Below are positions 1-6,339 of a stretch of DNA of 49,390 nucleotides, in pieces. Below the pieces are notes generated by a model that worked only from the letters and a program-made list of their open reading frames with translations, had not been told where the DNA came from and ran no database searches. The position numbers were made by a program, and so were the translations under genes. The stretch comes from a virus. Positions within the stretch are counted from its first letter, which is position 1; each line of letters starts with the position of its first letter. Where the stretch lies: positions 1 to 49,390 of IMG/VR virus record IMGVR_UViG_3300042549_005756; one strand, written 5' to 3'.

Positions 1-50
1 GTTAGATTAACAATTGATTCCGCTAACTTATGTTTAACTTTCTCGTTCAT
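1..50 (-). CDS. Partial CDS, N-terminus only
   Basis: The first codons of a minus-strand gene that runs off the left edge. The ATG is at 48-50 and 16 codons are visible (MNEKVKHKLAESIVNL), which is too little to identify. A host-like -7 element (TATATTTG) lies only 4 nt upstream, so the transcript would be nearly leaderless. Confidence 0.6.
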   Translation of the reverse strand, partial: MNEKVKHKLAESIVNL

Positions 51-54
51 AAAA

Positions 55-62
55 CAAATATA
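55..62 (-). promoter_or_regulatory. Host-like -7 element TATATTTG
   Basis: Exact match to the Bacteroidetes -7 consensus TAnnTTTG, 4 nt upstream of the ATG at 50 and directly downstream of the terminator at 65-93. Confidence 0.55.
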
Positions 63-64
63 AA

Positions 65-93
65 CAAAAAACCCCCACTTTTCAGTGAGGGTT
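65..93 (-). terminator. Intrinsic terminator after the DUF5856-like gene
   Basis: On the minus strand, AACCCTCAC pairs with GTGGGGGTT (one G-U pair) around a 6-nt loop, followed by a T-rich run. It lies just after the stop codon at 100. Confidence 0.8.
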
Positions 94-99
94 CAGATT

Positions 100-570
100 T
101 TATTTTAAAAATCTTAGTTTGTATAATGTGGAATTAATTAATTCCTGAATTGTATCTATCTGATTTTGTAGGTAACTTTCTTTAACCGACTTTCTTAGTG
201 TGTCGATATCACCATCCAATTTTTTCAAATAGTTAATTACTTGTTCACCACTTTTATAGTTCTCAAATCCATCACATTTATAATTTGATATGATTCCGTG
301 TTTACCTTGGTAAGATTCAATTAACCCGTCAAATAAACCCAAAACACCATCATAATAATCATTTAACGCAATATGTTCAGCGTATGATTTAGTTTGTAAA
401 TGAAAGATGTGAGTCTGATTTCTTGAGTGTAATAATTTTGAAACTAATTGTGAGAAATTACCATTCTCACCACTTTCAGTTTTTTCTTCACTTTTTTCAT
501 CAGTCTTATCCTCTTCTTGTTCCATTAACTTACGAGTTAACATATCTTTTTTACTAAAACTTTTTTCCAT
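100..570 (-). CDS. DUF5856-like helical protein, possibly ferritin/Dps-like
   Basis: 156 aa. An acidic, low-complexity N-terminus (about residues 1-40) precedes a helical region. The segment THIFHLQTKSYAEH followed by ALNDYYDGVLGLFDGLIE resembles phage proteins annotated DUF5856, whose helices recall Dps/ferritin-like bundles. Assignment is by remembered similarity only. Metal-binding residues are not clearly complete, so enzymatic or iron-storage function is not claimed. It has its own terminator, and a near-match to the ATATTTAT motif lies 17 nt upstream, so it may be a single-gene transcript. Confidence 0.6.
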   Translation of the reverse strand: MEKSFSKKDMLTRKLMEQEEDKTDEKSEEKTESGENGNFSQLVSKLLHSRNQTHIFHLQTKSYAEHIALNDYYDGVLGLFDGLIESYQGKHGIISNYKCDGFENYKSGEQVINYLKKLDGDIDTLRKSVKESYLQNQIDTIQELINSTLYKLRFLK

Positions 571-572
571 AT

Positions 573-794
573 TTATACGTTTTTACTATAAATACCTTCA
601 TTTATAAAATAAGACCTAACTAATTTACCCAACTCCATATCGTTTTGGGTTTCTTTAATCATTCCCTTGAGCTTCTTACGCTCCCCAATTAATTCCGATA
701 AGATATTTTTAAACTCATCATTCTTAATTGTTCCGAATACGTTATTCTCAAATAACTCTTCTAATTGAATCTTTAATTTAGTTTCACTTATCAT
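573..794 (-). CDS. Small charged protein, unknown function
   Basis: 73 aa from the ATG at 794 (MISETKLKIQLEEL). A TTG three codons upstream is less likely. The sequence is rich in Lys and Glu and predicted helical. Its start overlaps the end of the RmlC-like gene by 11 nt, implying translational coupling. Function is not recognised. Confidence 0.65.
   Translation of the reverse strand: MISETKLKIQLEELFENNVFGTIKNDEFKNILSELIGERKKLKGMIKETQNDMELGKLVRSYFINEGIYSKNV
588..595 (-). promoter_or_regulatory. ATATTTAT-like motif (variant GTATTTAT)
   Basis: One mismatch to the recurrent ATATTTAT motif, pointing at the gene starting at 570 with 17 nt between motif and ATG. It lies inside the end of the preceding gene. 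Confidence 0.35.
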
Positions 795-1308
795 TTCTAA
801 CAAAATTTTTAGTTAAATAATCTTTATCTGACATTATGATAATGTCATCTGTTAATTCCTCAAATAGAACATATGAATTTAAAACATCATATAACCCATC
901 AACCTCTTTCCAATAAATCGAACCCTCCGACTCAGGTGAATAATCATTGTCCACCAAATACTGAACTATAGTGTTAAATGATGTTGTCATAAACCCGTGA
1001 GCAAAACCCCTCGGAACTAACAACTCATCGCCAGGTTTCATATCATAAGAATATATTTTCATATACTCAGGAGAGTCCTCACGGATATCTACTATAAAAT
1101 CAACTATAGACCCCGTAATTACCTTAATTACCTTAGCCTGAGATTTCTCCCCAACTTGGAAGTGCAAACCTCTTAGAGTGTAAATTTGGGGGTTAAAACT
1201 GATATTACTCTGTAACCAATTCTTATCAAAAGAATTTAGAGATAGTGGAGCAAATGTTCCTCGGTGGTCCACAAACACCGGATTACTTTTAAATTGAGGA
1301 TATTCCAT
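784..1308 (-). CDS. rfbC: dTDP-4-dehydrorhamnose 3,5-epimerase-like (RmlC family)
   Basis: 174 aa, close to the usual 180 aa. RmlC epimerises dTDP-4-keto-6-deoxyglucose in dTDP-rhamnose synthesis. Family motifs are in order: DHRGTF (14-19), RGLHFQ (46-51) with the catalytic His49, VPRGFAHG (98-105) and NDYSPESEG (121-129) holding the conserved Tyr. No other rhamnose genes lie in the window, so it may act on host intermediates to modify surface sugars or virion glycans; that is inference. It starts directly after the terminator of the upstream gene, and the 3' arm of that hairpin supplies AAAGG, a possible Shine-Dalgarno sequence, 8 nt before the ATG. Confidence 0.88.
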   Translation of the reverse strand: MEYPQFKSNPVFVDHRGTFAPLSLNSFDKNWLQSNISFNPQIYTLRGLHFQVGEKSQAKVIKVITGSIVDFIVDIREDSPEYMKIYSYDMKPGDELLVPRGFAHGFMTTSFNTIVQYLVDNDYSPESEGSIYWKEVDGLYDVLNSYVLFEELTDDIIIMSDKDYLTKNFVRNDK

Positions 1309-1344
1309 AAAAAAAACCTTTATCTAATTATAAGATAAAGGTTT
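1309..1344 (-). terminator. Intrinsic terminator abutting the rfbC start
   Basis: A 12-bp perfect stem (AAACCTTTATCT pairing with AGATAAAGGTTT), 7-nt loop and a run of eight Ts on the minus strand that ends at the rfbC ATG. No room is left for a separate promoter between terminator and gene. Confidence 0.85.
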
Positions 1345-1351
1345 CATAGTA

Positions 1352-1777
1352 TCAATCATTGTCCCCGTACAAATCTAAAATTTCATACCCTTCCCTATCA
1401 TCAACCACTTTATTAACCGGTAATCCGTAGGTTTCTTCAAACCACCGTTTTAATAACGTTTCAAACCAAGTACCAAATATTTTTTTTAATGACTTTAGTT
1501 TATAACTAGAGTACAATAACATAGGATAAATACCTATTTTATTTCCCGTGTAAGGTTCAACTTCGGCGTATTGAAATATCCAATCATCATCTTCCCACTC
1601 ATCATCATTAATTTCTTTATAAAAATTAAATGGAGTGTAATCAACATAAGTGTTTCTAGTGTGAACCCAAAAATCATATGGTCGTTCAATCTTATGTAAA
1701 TCAGAATTCACCTCCATTAATTTTTTAAACCCTTCGTAGATTTTATCTAACTTATCTTCTGTAATTATAATTTTCAT
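1352..1777 (-). CDS. Phage protein with N-terminal ITE tag, unknown
   Basis: 141 aa. It begins MKIIITEDKLDKI, the short tag shared with several other proteins here (Glu at position 7 after I-T). The rest is rich in aromatic and acidic residues (EWEDDDWIFQY) and matches nothing I recognise. It is the last gene before a strong terminator and is probably co-transcribed with the next upstream gene, which carries the same tag. Packaging in the virion is inferred only from the tag. Confidence 0.7.
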   Translation of the reverse strand: MKIIITEDKLDKIYEGFKKLMEVNSDLHKIERPYDFWVHTRNTYVDYTPFNFYKEINDDEWEDDDWIFQYAEVEPYTGNKIGIYPMLLYSSYKLKSLKKIFGTWFETLLKRWFEETYGLPVNKVVDDREGYEILDLYGDND

Positions 1778-1794
1778 AAAAATTCAGATTTTTA

Positions 1795-2106
1795 TTATTG
1801 ACCAATTACAATTTCATTAAAATCAATACTCTTTGTTCCGTCAAGACCACCATCAACTTCTTTGTACATAAAATTGTTAACCACAGAAGTTATACTTTGT
1901 TCAGCCTGAGCAATTTTAGTTTCCATCCAATCTTCAAGTTGTTCACCTTCCTCCATTTTCTCCCACATTGTTTTAGCCAATGTAGCAATAGTATAAAGTT
2001 GTTGCTTAGCCATATAAGAACCTTCCTCCTGATTCTCATTAATTGACTTTTTGATTTTCTTAGTAAGTCTTTCTAATTGTTTTTCAGTTATAATGATATT
2101 ACCCAT
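1795..2106 (-). CDS. Small phage protein with N-terminal ITE tag
   Basis: 103 aa starting MGNIIITEKQLERL. After the tag comes a largely helical body (residues 33-85) with Gln/Glu-rich segments. It has an ATATTTAT motif 14 nt upstream of the ATG and the terminator of the preceding unit just beyond. Function unknown. The paired tag with the downstream gene suggests a two-gene unit. Confidence 0.7.
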   Translation of the reverse strand: MGNIIITEKQLERLTKKIKKSINENQEEGSYMAKQQLYTIATLAKTMWEKMEEGEQLEDWMETKIAQAEQSITSVVNNFMYKEVDGGLDGTKSIDFNEIVIGQ

Positions 2107-2120
2107 AATCGTTTTTATTT

Positions 2121-2128
2121 ATAAATAT
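2121..2128 (-). promoter_or_regulatory. ATATTTAT motif, candidate phage promoter
   Basis: ATATTTAT on the minus strand, 14 nt before the ATG at 2106 and directly after the terminator at 2134-2164. Confidence 0.5.
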
Positions 2129-2133
2129 CCGAG

Positions 2134-2164
2134 AATAAAAAAAGGGAGACCGAAATCTCCCTTT
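2134..2164 (-). terminator. Intrinsic terminator
   Basis: 9-bp stem AAAGGGAGA/TCTCCCTTT with a 6-nt loop and a T run on the minus strand. It ends the unit holding the small membrane gene at 2221-2445. The 56 nt between that stop and the hairpin hold small inverted repeats (for example CCTTGT/ACAAGG at 2189-2208) of unknown meaning. Confidence 0.85.
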
Positions 2165-2220
2165 GGGGCCATAAAGGCACATCCACCACCTTGTTATACG
2201 ATACAAGGAAACGACATATT

Positions 2221-2445
2221 TTAAAAGTTCGGTGTCGATTTCACAACCGTCTCCTGAACCACTTGTTCTATTTTTTGTTTACCCTCGTTAGAACCATCGA
2301 AATATTTTTTCAATGATAAGTATGTATACACCACACAAAAACATAGTAAACCTATTAACATTTTTAATATAGTTTTCCAAAATTTGAAAATCATATACCC
2401 ACCAAATCCTATGATTGCTAATGTTGCTAATGTCTGTGAATCCAT
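2221..2445 (-). CDS. Small membrane protein
   Basis: 74 aa from ATG 2445 (MDSQTLATLAIIGFGG). The longer frame starts at a TTG inside the promoter and is rejected. Two hydrophobic stretches (about 5-19 and 24-41) suggest a membrane hairpin, followed by a charged tail. A TATATTTG element lies 20 nt upstream. Function unknown. Confidence 0.7.
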   Translation of the reverse strand: MDSQTLATLAIIGFGGYMIFKFWKTILKMLIGLLCFCVVYTYLSLKKYFDGSNEGKQKIEQVVQETVVKSTPNF

Positions 2446-2465
2446 ATCCGTTTGTTTTATATATA

Positions 2466-2473
2466 CAAATATA
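2466..2473 (-). promoter_or_regulatory. Host-like -7 element TATATTTG
   Basis: TAnnTTTG match 20 nt upstream of the ATG at 2445. Confidence 0.5.
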
Positions 2474-2486
2474 AACAAATTTTCAA

Positions 2487-3002
2487 TTACTCAGCATCTT
2501 CATACTGAAAATAATTTCTTGGAGGTTCAAAATCCATCGGAAGGTTTTTAATATCTTCCTTCAGTTCATCAACCATTTCCTGAGTGTAGGGTGTTCTAAA
2601 ATGTGAACGTCGTTGATTAAACGGTCTCTCTTGGTCCTCCGCATCCTCACGTAAATCTTGTTCTATCCTTTGGAGGTGATTAGTTAATACCTCGTGTTTA
2701 TTCCACTTCTCATAATCCTCAAGTGATTTTATAACTTTAGTATCACCATAGTTATAAAAACCTTCACCTAAGTCAGTATTTGTCGTGTAAATGTCAACAA
2801 TACCATTATCACCATCATAGTCATAACATAAGTCTCTTAATCTACTTATATTAGTAATACCCTTTTCTTCCCAATTACGACCATAAGACCTAACCTTACA
2901 GATGTAGATGTGTCCATCATTATATTCCCAAATCATTCCGTTGATTTTATCTCTAAGTTCAACTAATTCGTTTAATAATAAGTTTGACACATCTAATTTC
3001 AT
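2487..3002 (-). CDS. Unknown phage protein
   Basis: 171 aa, MKLDVSNLLLNELVELRDKI at the N-terminus, then a mixed domain rich in Tyr and Asp (about 30-95) and a charged helical C-terminal half with ERPFNQRRSHFRTPYT. No family recognised. A perfect 12-bp inverted repeat lies 36-66 nt upstream of the ATG in the likely 5' leader. Confidence 0.65.
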   Translation of the reverse strand: MKLDVSNLLLNELVELRDKINGMIWEYNDGHIYICKVRSYGRNWEEKGITNISRLRDLCYDYDGDNGIVDIYTTNTDLGEGFYNYGDTKVIKSLEDYEKWNKHEVLTNHLQRIEQDLREDAEDQERPFNQRRSHFRTPYTQEMVDELKEDIKNLPMDFEPPRNYFQYEDAE

Positions 3003-3038
3003 ATCTATAAGTTTTTATTGTTAGTTACTTTTTTGTTT

Positions 3039-3068
3039 TATGGTAACGACATTGTTGTCGTTACCATA
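3039..3068. repeat. Perfect 12-bp inverted repeat
   Basis: TATGGTAACGAC and its exact complement around a 6-nt spacer, between the SPFH gene and 2487-3002. No T run follows on either strand, so it is not a standard intrinsic terminator. It could be an operator or an mRNA leader hairpin. Confidence 0.7.
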
Positions 3069-3085
3069 GTGTTGTGAGATTTCTA

Positions 3086-3988
3086 TTACTTAATGTTCAA
3101 GAAAGTTCCTTGTCCACCCGCCATAGTTGTCGGTAATTGTCCATCCCATTTCTCAATTTTCTTGTATTCAACATACAAAGGTGTTAACTTTTGTTGTGTT
3201 AAATCCATCGCTCTTGCCTTAGCGGATGCGTTGATGACAGTCTCAGCGGAGTCAGCTTTTGCGACCGCAACTTTACGTTGACCATCAGCCTGTGCAGCAA
3301 TTGCCTGTTGTTTAGACGCTTCAGCTTGTTGGATAGCTCTTGTTTTTGCGATAATAGATTCTTGTAATGCCTCAGGAGGTGTAATGTTAGTTCTCAACTG
3401 AGATACGTCAAACCATTTAATCAATCGTTTATTACATTCGACAACGATGTTAGACTCAAAGTTTTCACGGTGGTTAAAGATACTATCGACAGACCAAGTA
3501 TTCGCCACGTCATTCACCGCTCCAACGATTGCGTTTTTCAACCATCCTTGTTCCACCTCTTTAATTGGTAATCTCAAGTTTTGGAACATATCCCCAACTG
3601 TACTAGATTTCAGTTTGTAGTTAAATGTAGGGTTAATAGTTGTGGTAAATCCACCTTTAGTAATAACCATTTGGTCACCATACTCAATGTGTTGTTGGAA
3701 CACAGGAAACTCATACATTGTTTCAGTCCAAGAGTTATAAACCACCCAACCTGTTTTGTATTCATACTTCGATACACCACGAGCATCACCTGTTAAATTA
3801 ACTTTGATACCTACGTTACCTGTATCAACTCTTTCTGTTGAGAATGGTTGGATTAATGAGATAACAATCCCCAAGACACCAACGACAATCCCGTTTCTTA
3901 AACTTACAGTATCATCATTTGAGATACCTTTAAAAATCATTACACCTGCAATAATCAATGACAATACTAATAAAATAATTGTAATCAT
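3086..3988 (-). CDS. SPFH/prohibitin-domain membrane protein
   Basis: 300 aa. Two hydrophobic segments (about 2-19 and 33-48) precede an SPFH domain (about 50-225) and an Ala/Gln/Lys-rich coiled-coil tail (IQQAEASKQQAIAAQADGQR) typical of prohibitin, stomatin and HflK/C relatives. Such proteins form large membrane-associated rings that shape membranes or control proteases. Its ATG overlaps the stop of the upstream two-helix gene (ATGA), so translation is coupled. A role in remodelling the host membrane, protecting it or blocking superinfection is inference. Confidence 0.85.
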   Translation of the reverse strand: MITIILLVLSLIIAGVMIFKGISNDDTVSLRNGIVVGVLGIVISLIQPFSTERVDTGNVGIKVNLTGDARGVSKYEYKTGWVVYNSWTETMYEFPVFQQHIEYGDQMVITKGGFTTTINPTFNYKLKSSTVGDMFQNLRLPIKEVEQGWLKNAIVGAVNDVANTWSVDSIFNHRENFESNIVVECNKRLIKWFDVSQLRTNITPPEALQESIIAKTRAIQQAEASKQQAIAAQADGQRKVAVAKADSAETVINASAKARAMDLTQQKLTPLYVEYKKIEKWDGQLPTTMAGGQGTFLNIK

Positions 3989-4215
3989 AATTTTTCTTCT
4001 TCTTTTTTTGTTAATAAATTAATAAAATAATGTGCTATTGTTTTCAATTGGAACACGGTGTAGAATAACACAAAAAACACCGTAATCATTTGTAAGAACA
4101 CCGGACACTCTCGACTGATAACATATTCAAATACCATTGTGAGGACACTGATGTAGATAATTGTAGAAGCCAGAACCAACCAACCATTACTACTTAAATT
4201 TAACCACCCTTTCAT
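3985..4215 (-). CDS. Two-helix small membrane protein
   Basis: 76 aa with hydrophobic segments at about 11-31 and 41-58 and a Lys/Glu-rich tail, consistent with a membrane hairpin. It overlaps the SPFH gene by 4 nt (ATGA), implying the two are made together and may interact. No family recognised. Confidence 0.7.
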   Translation of the reverse strand: MKGWLNLSSNGWLVLASTIIYISVLTMVFEYVISRECPVFLQMITVFFVLFYTVFQLKTIAHYFINLLTKKEEEKL

Positions 4216-4275
4216 TTCATAATTTAATAAATTTTAATTGTTAATAATAGTACTCTTTATAATTCATAAAGTCAA

Positions 4276-4722
4276 TTAGACTTTGGTCATCCAAATATAG
4301 TAATTTGTTTTGTTACTTGTACCAGGTGTGATGTCAATAAATTTCAATCCCTGAATATTTCCACTAACCAAATTGTATTGATATATCGTCCCACTCAAAT
4401 ATCCCCAAGGTGTACCGTTCATTGATAGGTTAAACCCACCTCCCGTGTAGTATAAAGAATAGTTAGATGTGTAACCATTAAATTTATACACGGTATTGGT
4501 GACGAATTTTAACGTATCATAGGTTGTAGTAGGATTTCCTATCCCCCCAATCCTTATCCCCGTTATAACCCAGGTTTGACCTACCAAAGTCGGTATTGAG
4601 TCTTGTATGGTATCATTGTTATGTGGATACGTAATCACCGGTGGCGGTCCTGACGGTTGGGGGTTCTCTTTGATACAAGATGTTACCCCCAAGATTAATA
4701 ATAAACCGATTAATATCCTCAT
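4276..4722 (-). CDS. Phage-encoded lipoprotein
   Basis: 148 aa. The N-terminus MRILIGLLLILGVTSC is a lipoprotein signal with a lipobox ending at Cys16, followed by a Pro/Ser linker and a beta-rich domain beginning GQTWVITGI that resembles small lipocalin-like folds of Bacteroidetes lipoproteins. Phage lipoproteins are known in other systems to block superinfection (for example Llp of T5); that role here is inference. It lies between the SPFH pair and gene 4724-4999, with its start 2 nt before the latter's stop codon. Confidence 0.75.
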   Translation of the reverse strand: MRILIGLLLILGVTSCIKENPQPSGPPPVITYPHNNDTIQDSIPTLVGQTWVITGIRIGGIGNPTTTYDTLKFVTNTVYKFNGYTSNYSLYYTGGGFNLSMNGTPWGYLSGTIYQYNLVSGNIQGLKFIDITPGTSNKTNYYIWMTKV

Positions 4723-4723
4723 C

Positions 4724-4999
4724 TTACTTAGTGACTAATGCTTCGATTTTACTTTTCATATGGTCCGCCAAATCATATTCATTTGTTTTAGTGATGACGA
4801 TTGACTCACACAAATATTTGTATGGAACGTGGATTAAGAAGTCAGTCCCGTTGAAGAATAACAAATCGTTCTTCAATTCCAAACACCCTTGAACCATTTT
4901 AAGAAATAATTTGTATTGTACTCCGTCAACAAATGACTCATTCAATAATGACCCGAACTTCTCGTTCTCAATTCTAATGTTATATGTTACTGTCGTCAT
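4724..4999 (-). CDS. Unknown small protein, first gene of a host-promoter unit
   Basis: 91 aa (MTTVTYNIRIENEKFGSLL), mixed alpha/beta composition, no recognised family. A TATATTTG element lies 15 nt upstream. The lipoprotein gene follows immediately, so the unit is probably transcribed early by host polymerase. Confidence 0.65.
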   Translation of the reverse strand: MTTVTYNIRIENEKFGSLLNESFVDGVQYKLFLKMVQGCLELKNDLLFFNGTDFLIHVPYKYLCESIVITKTNEYDLADHMKSKIEALVTK

Positions 5000-5014
5000 A
5001 ATTTTTTCGTTTCA

Positions 5015-5022
5015 ACAAATAT
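5015..5022 (-). promoter_or_regulatory. Host-like -7 element TATATTTG
   Basis: TAnnTTTG match 15 nt upstream of the ATG at 4999. Confidence 0.55.
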
Positions 5023-5036
5023 AGTAATAATTTTGA

Positions 5037-5336
5037 TTAACATTCAACTATTTCCGCAAAATAAAATGAACCCCCGTTATCAATGTACAATTCTTTCCTG
5101 AATGTCACCTCATCCCCATCTTTATATTTGGAGTTATCGGTGAATGGGTCCAATATTAATTCTTGGTAAAAAGTTCTTACAACTTTTTCACCACCACAAT
5201 TTGCGTGTATGTTTTTTGGGGTATGTTCAACATAGAACCCCTTCTCGTCATTAAATCTAATAGTTCCTTTTAACATATCAGTAATTTGTTTTATGTTTAT
5301 CCTTACGTGTGTATTTTTTTCTATTGCGATAAACAT
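5037..5336 (-). CDS. Unknown 99-aa protein
   Basis: 99 aa (MFIAIEKNTHVRINIKQI). A beta-rich body ends in GGSFYFAEIVEC. No family recognised. The start overlaps the small gene 5278-5388 by 59 nt in another frame, so one of the two starts may be wrong. Both would be transcribed from the TAACTTTG element at 5404. Confidence 0.55.
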   Translation of the reverse strand: MFIAIEKNTHVRINIKQITDMLKGTIRFNDEKGFYVEHTPKNIHANCGGEKVVRTFYQELILDPFTDNSKYKDGDEVTFRKELYIDNGGSFYFAEIVEC

Positions 5337-5388
5337 TAGGTCTTGTCGCCATCAAAATCTCCGTTTGCGTAATCTCAATTGTTTTCAT
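5278..5388 (-). CDS. Very small basic protein (36 aa)
   Basis: A 36-codon frame with ATG at 5386-5388 and TGA at 5278. The C-terminus YRNRKKYTRKDKHK is strongly basic and resembles the tails of many small phage proteins. Support comes from a TAACTTTG element 15 nt upstream. The long overlap with 5037-5336 is a caution. Confidence 0.45.
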   Translation of the reverse strand: MKTIEITQTEILMATRPNVYRNRKKYTRKDKHKTNY

Positions 5389-5403
5389 AATTCTTATTTT
5401 TAT

Positions 5404-5411
5404 CAAAGTTA
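5404..5411 (-). promoter_or_regulatory. Host-like -7 element TAACTTTG
   Basis: TAnnTTTG match 15 nt upstream of the ATG at 5388. Confidence 0.45.
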
Positions 5412-5421
5412 TTAATTAAAT

Positions 5422-5856
5422 TCAAATACCACGCATCATTTCACGATTAATATCTCTCTCTTTGATTGAATTTCGTTTATCGTATAAGTTTTTACCTTTA
5501 GCCAAAACAATTTCCATTTTGATTAACCCACGTTCATTTCGAAAAAGACGATATGGGACAATCGTTAAACCATTAATTAATTCTTTTTCTAATTTCCTTA
5601 ACTCCTTTTTCTTCATTAAGAGTTTACGTTCCCGGTTAGACTCGTGACTATATGCAACATTATTACTCGTAACATTCATTCCTTTAACAAATAACTCACC
5701 TTTATTAAAATAACAATAGGTATCCACCATTGAAACTAAGTTGTTGGTAATTGCTTTAACTTCAGACCCTTGGAGTTTTAACCCAACGATAAATGTCTCA
5801 ACAAAGTGATATTCAAACTTAACCTTTCGGTTTACTATGTTAACGGAATTTTTCAT
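5422..5856 (-). CDS. smpB: SmpB, tmRNA-binding protein
   Basis: 144 aa from ATG 5856. SmpB binds tmRNA and brings it to stalled ribosomes for trans-translation. Family marks are NRKVKFEYHFVET (9-21), LQGSEVKAI (28-36), the HESNRERKLL region (71-80) and the basic C-terminal tail AKGKNLYDKRNSIKERD (119-135) that enters the empty mRNA channel. No tmRNA gene lies in the window, so it would have to use host tmRNA or one elsewhere in the genome. A longer frame begins upstream but runs through the promoter and terminator. TATATTTG lies 5 nt before the ATG, so the mRNA would be nearly leaderless. Confidence 0.93.
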   Translation of the reverse strand: MKNSVNIVNRKVKFEYHFVETFIVGLKLQGSEVKAITNNLVSMVDTYCYFNKGELFVKGMNVTSNNVAYSHESNRERKLLMKKKELRKLEKELINGLTIVPYRLFRNERGLIKMEIVLAKGKNLYDKRNSIKERDINREMMRGI

Positions 5857-5861
5857 ATGAA

Positions 5862-5869
5862 CAAATATA
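5862..5869 (-). promoter_or_regulatory. Host-like -7 element for smpB, TATATTTG
   Basis: TAnnTTTG match 5 nt upstream of the smpB ATG, directly after the terminator. Confidence 0.55.
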
Positions 5870-5873
5870 ATAA

Positions 5874-5912
5874 AAAAACCCCAATAAAGATTTACTCTAT
5901 TGGGATTTTTTT
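5874..5912. terminator. Bidirectional intrinsic terminator
   Basis: CCCAATA/TATTGGG stem (extended with one mismatch) with an A run on the left and a T run on the right, so it can end transcripts from either side. It insulates smpB from transcripts coming from the right. Confidence 0.75.
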
Positions 5913-5954
5913 CAACCATAGTAAGAAAGGGGTTAATGGTATTTTGTGTAAAAT

Positions 5955-5962
5955 ATAAATAT
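5955..5962 (-). promoter_or_regulatory. ATATTTAT motif facing smpB
   Basis: Minus-strand copy forming a divergent pair with the plus copy at 5986-5993. It lies about 98 nt from the smpB ATG and beyond the terminator, so its function is doubtful. Confidence 0.25.
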
Positions 5963-5985
5963 TACTAAATTTTAAAAAGTTTTAG

Positions 5986-5993
5986 ATATTTAT
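5986..5993 (+). promoter_or_regulatory. ATATTTAT motif, candidate phage promoter
   Basis: Plus-strand copy only 4 nt before the ATG of the DUF192 gene. Confidence 0.4.
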
Positions 5994-5997
5994 CATT

Positions 5998-6339
5998 ATG
6001 GTAATTAAAATCAACGATAATAAGTTTAAAGTCAAAGTAATGATGACACCAGGTCAGACTCAAAAAGGTATGATGGGTAAAAAATTTGACAAAACTTTCA
6101 ATGGAATGTTATTCTTAATGAATGAAGGTATTCATTGTTTTTGGATGAAGGATTGTATTATCCCATTGGATATTATCTTCATCAAAGATGGTAAGATTTT
6201 CAACATCCACCACAATTGTAACCCTTGTAAATCAGATGATTGTGGAAACTATTGTGGTGAAGGTGATATGATATTAGAGGTTAAAGGTGGAACGTGCAAA
6301 CGTTTAGATATTAAACTTGACGATACCATTATATTTTAA
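5998..6339 (+). CDS. DUF192 family protein
   Basis: 113 aa. The DUF192 (COG1430) pattern is clear: KGMMGKKF, GMLFLM, HCFWMKDCIIPLDIIFI and GDMILEVKGG. The biochemical role of this family is not settled. Four cysteines (NCNPCKSDDCGNYC) form an insertion that could bind metal, unlike most family members I recall. It lies alone on the plus strand between minus-strand units, and its stop overlaps the end of the convergent DHH gene by 4 nt. Confidence 0.9.
   Translation: MVIKINDNKFKVKVMMTPGQTQKGMMGKKFDKTFNGMLFLMNEGIHCFWMKDCIIPLDIIFIKDGKIFNIHHNCNPCKSDDCGNYCGEGDMILEVKGGTCKRLDIKLDDTIIF

Noticed and set aside
2165-2220. Possible small RNA or tRNA-like element between the terminator and a membrane gene
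   Set aside because: A few short inverted repeats are present, but no cloverleaf, no T-loop sequence and no CCA; too little to call.
5857-5919. N-terminal extension of SmpB by 21 residues
   Set aside because: It runs through a promoter and a terminator, and SmpB homology starts at the ATG at 5856.
5913-5997. tmRNA gene beside smpB
   Set aside because: The gap is under 90 nt, far too short, and has no tRNA-Ala-like ends; no other gap in the window is large enough.
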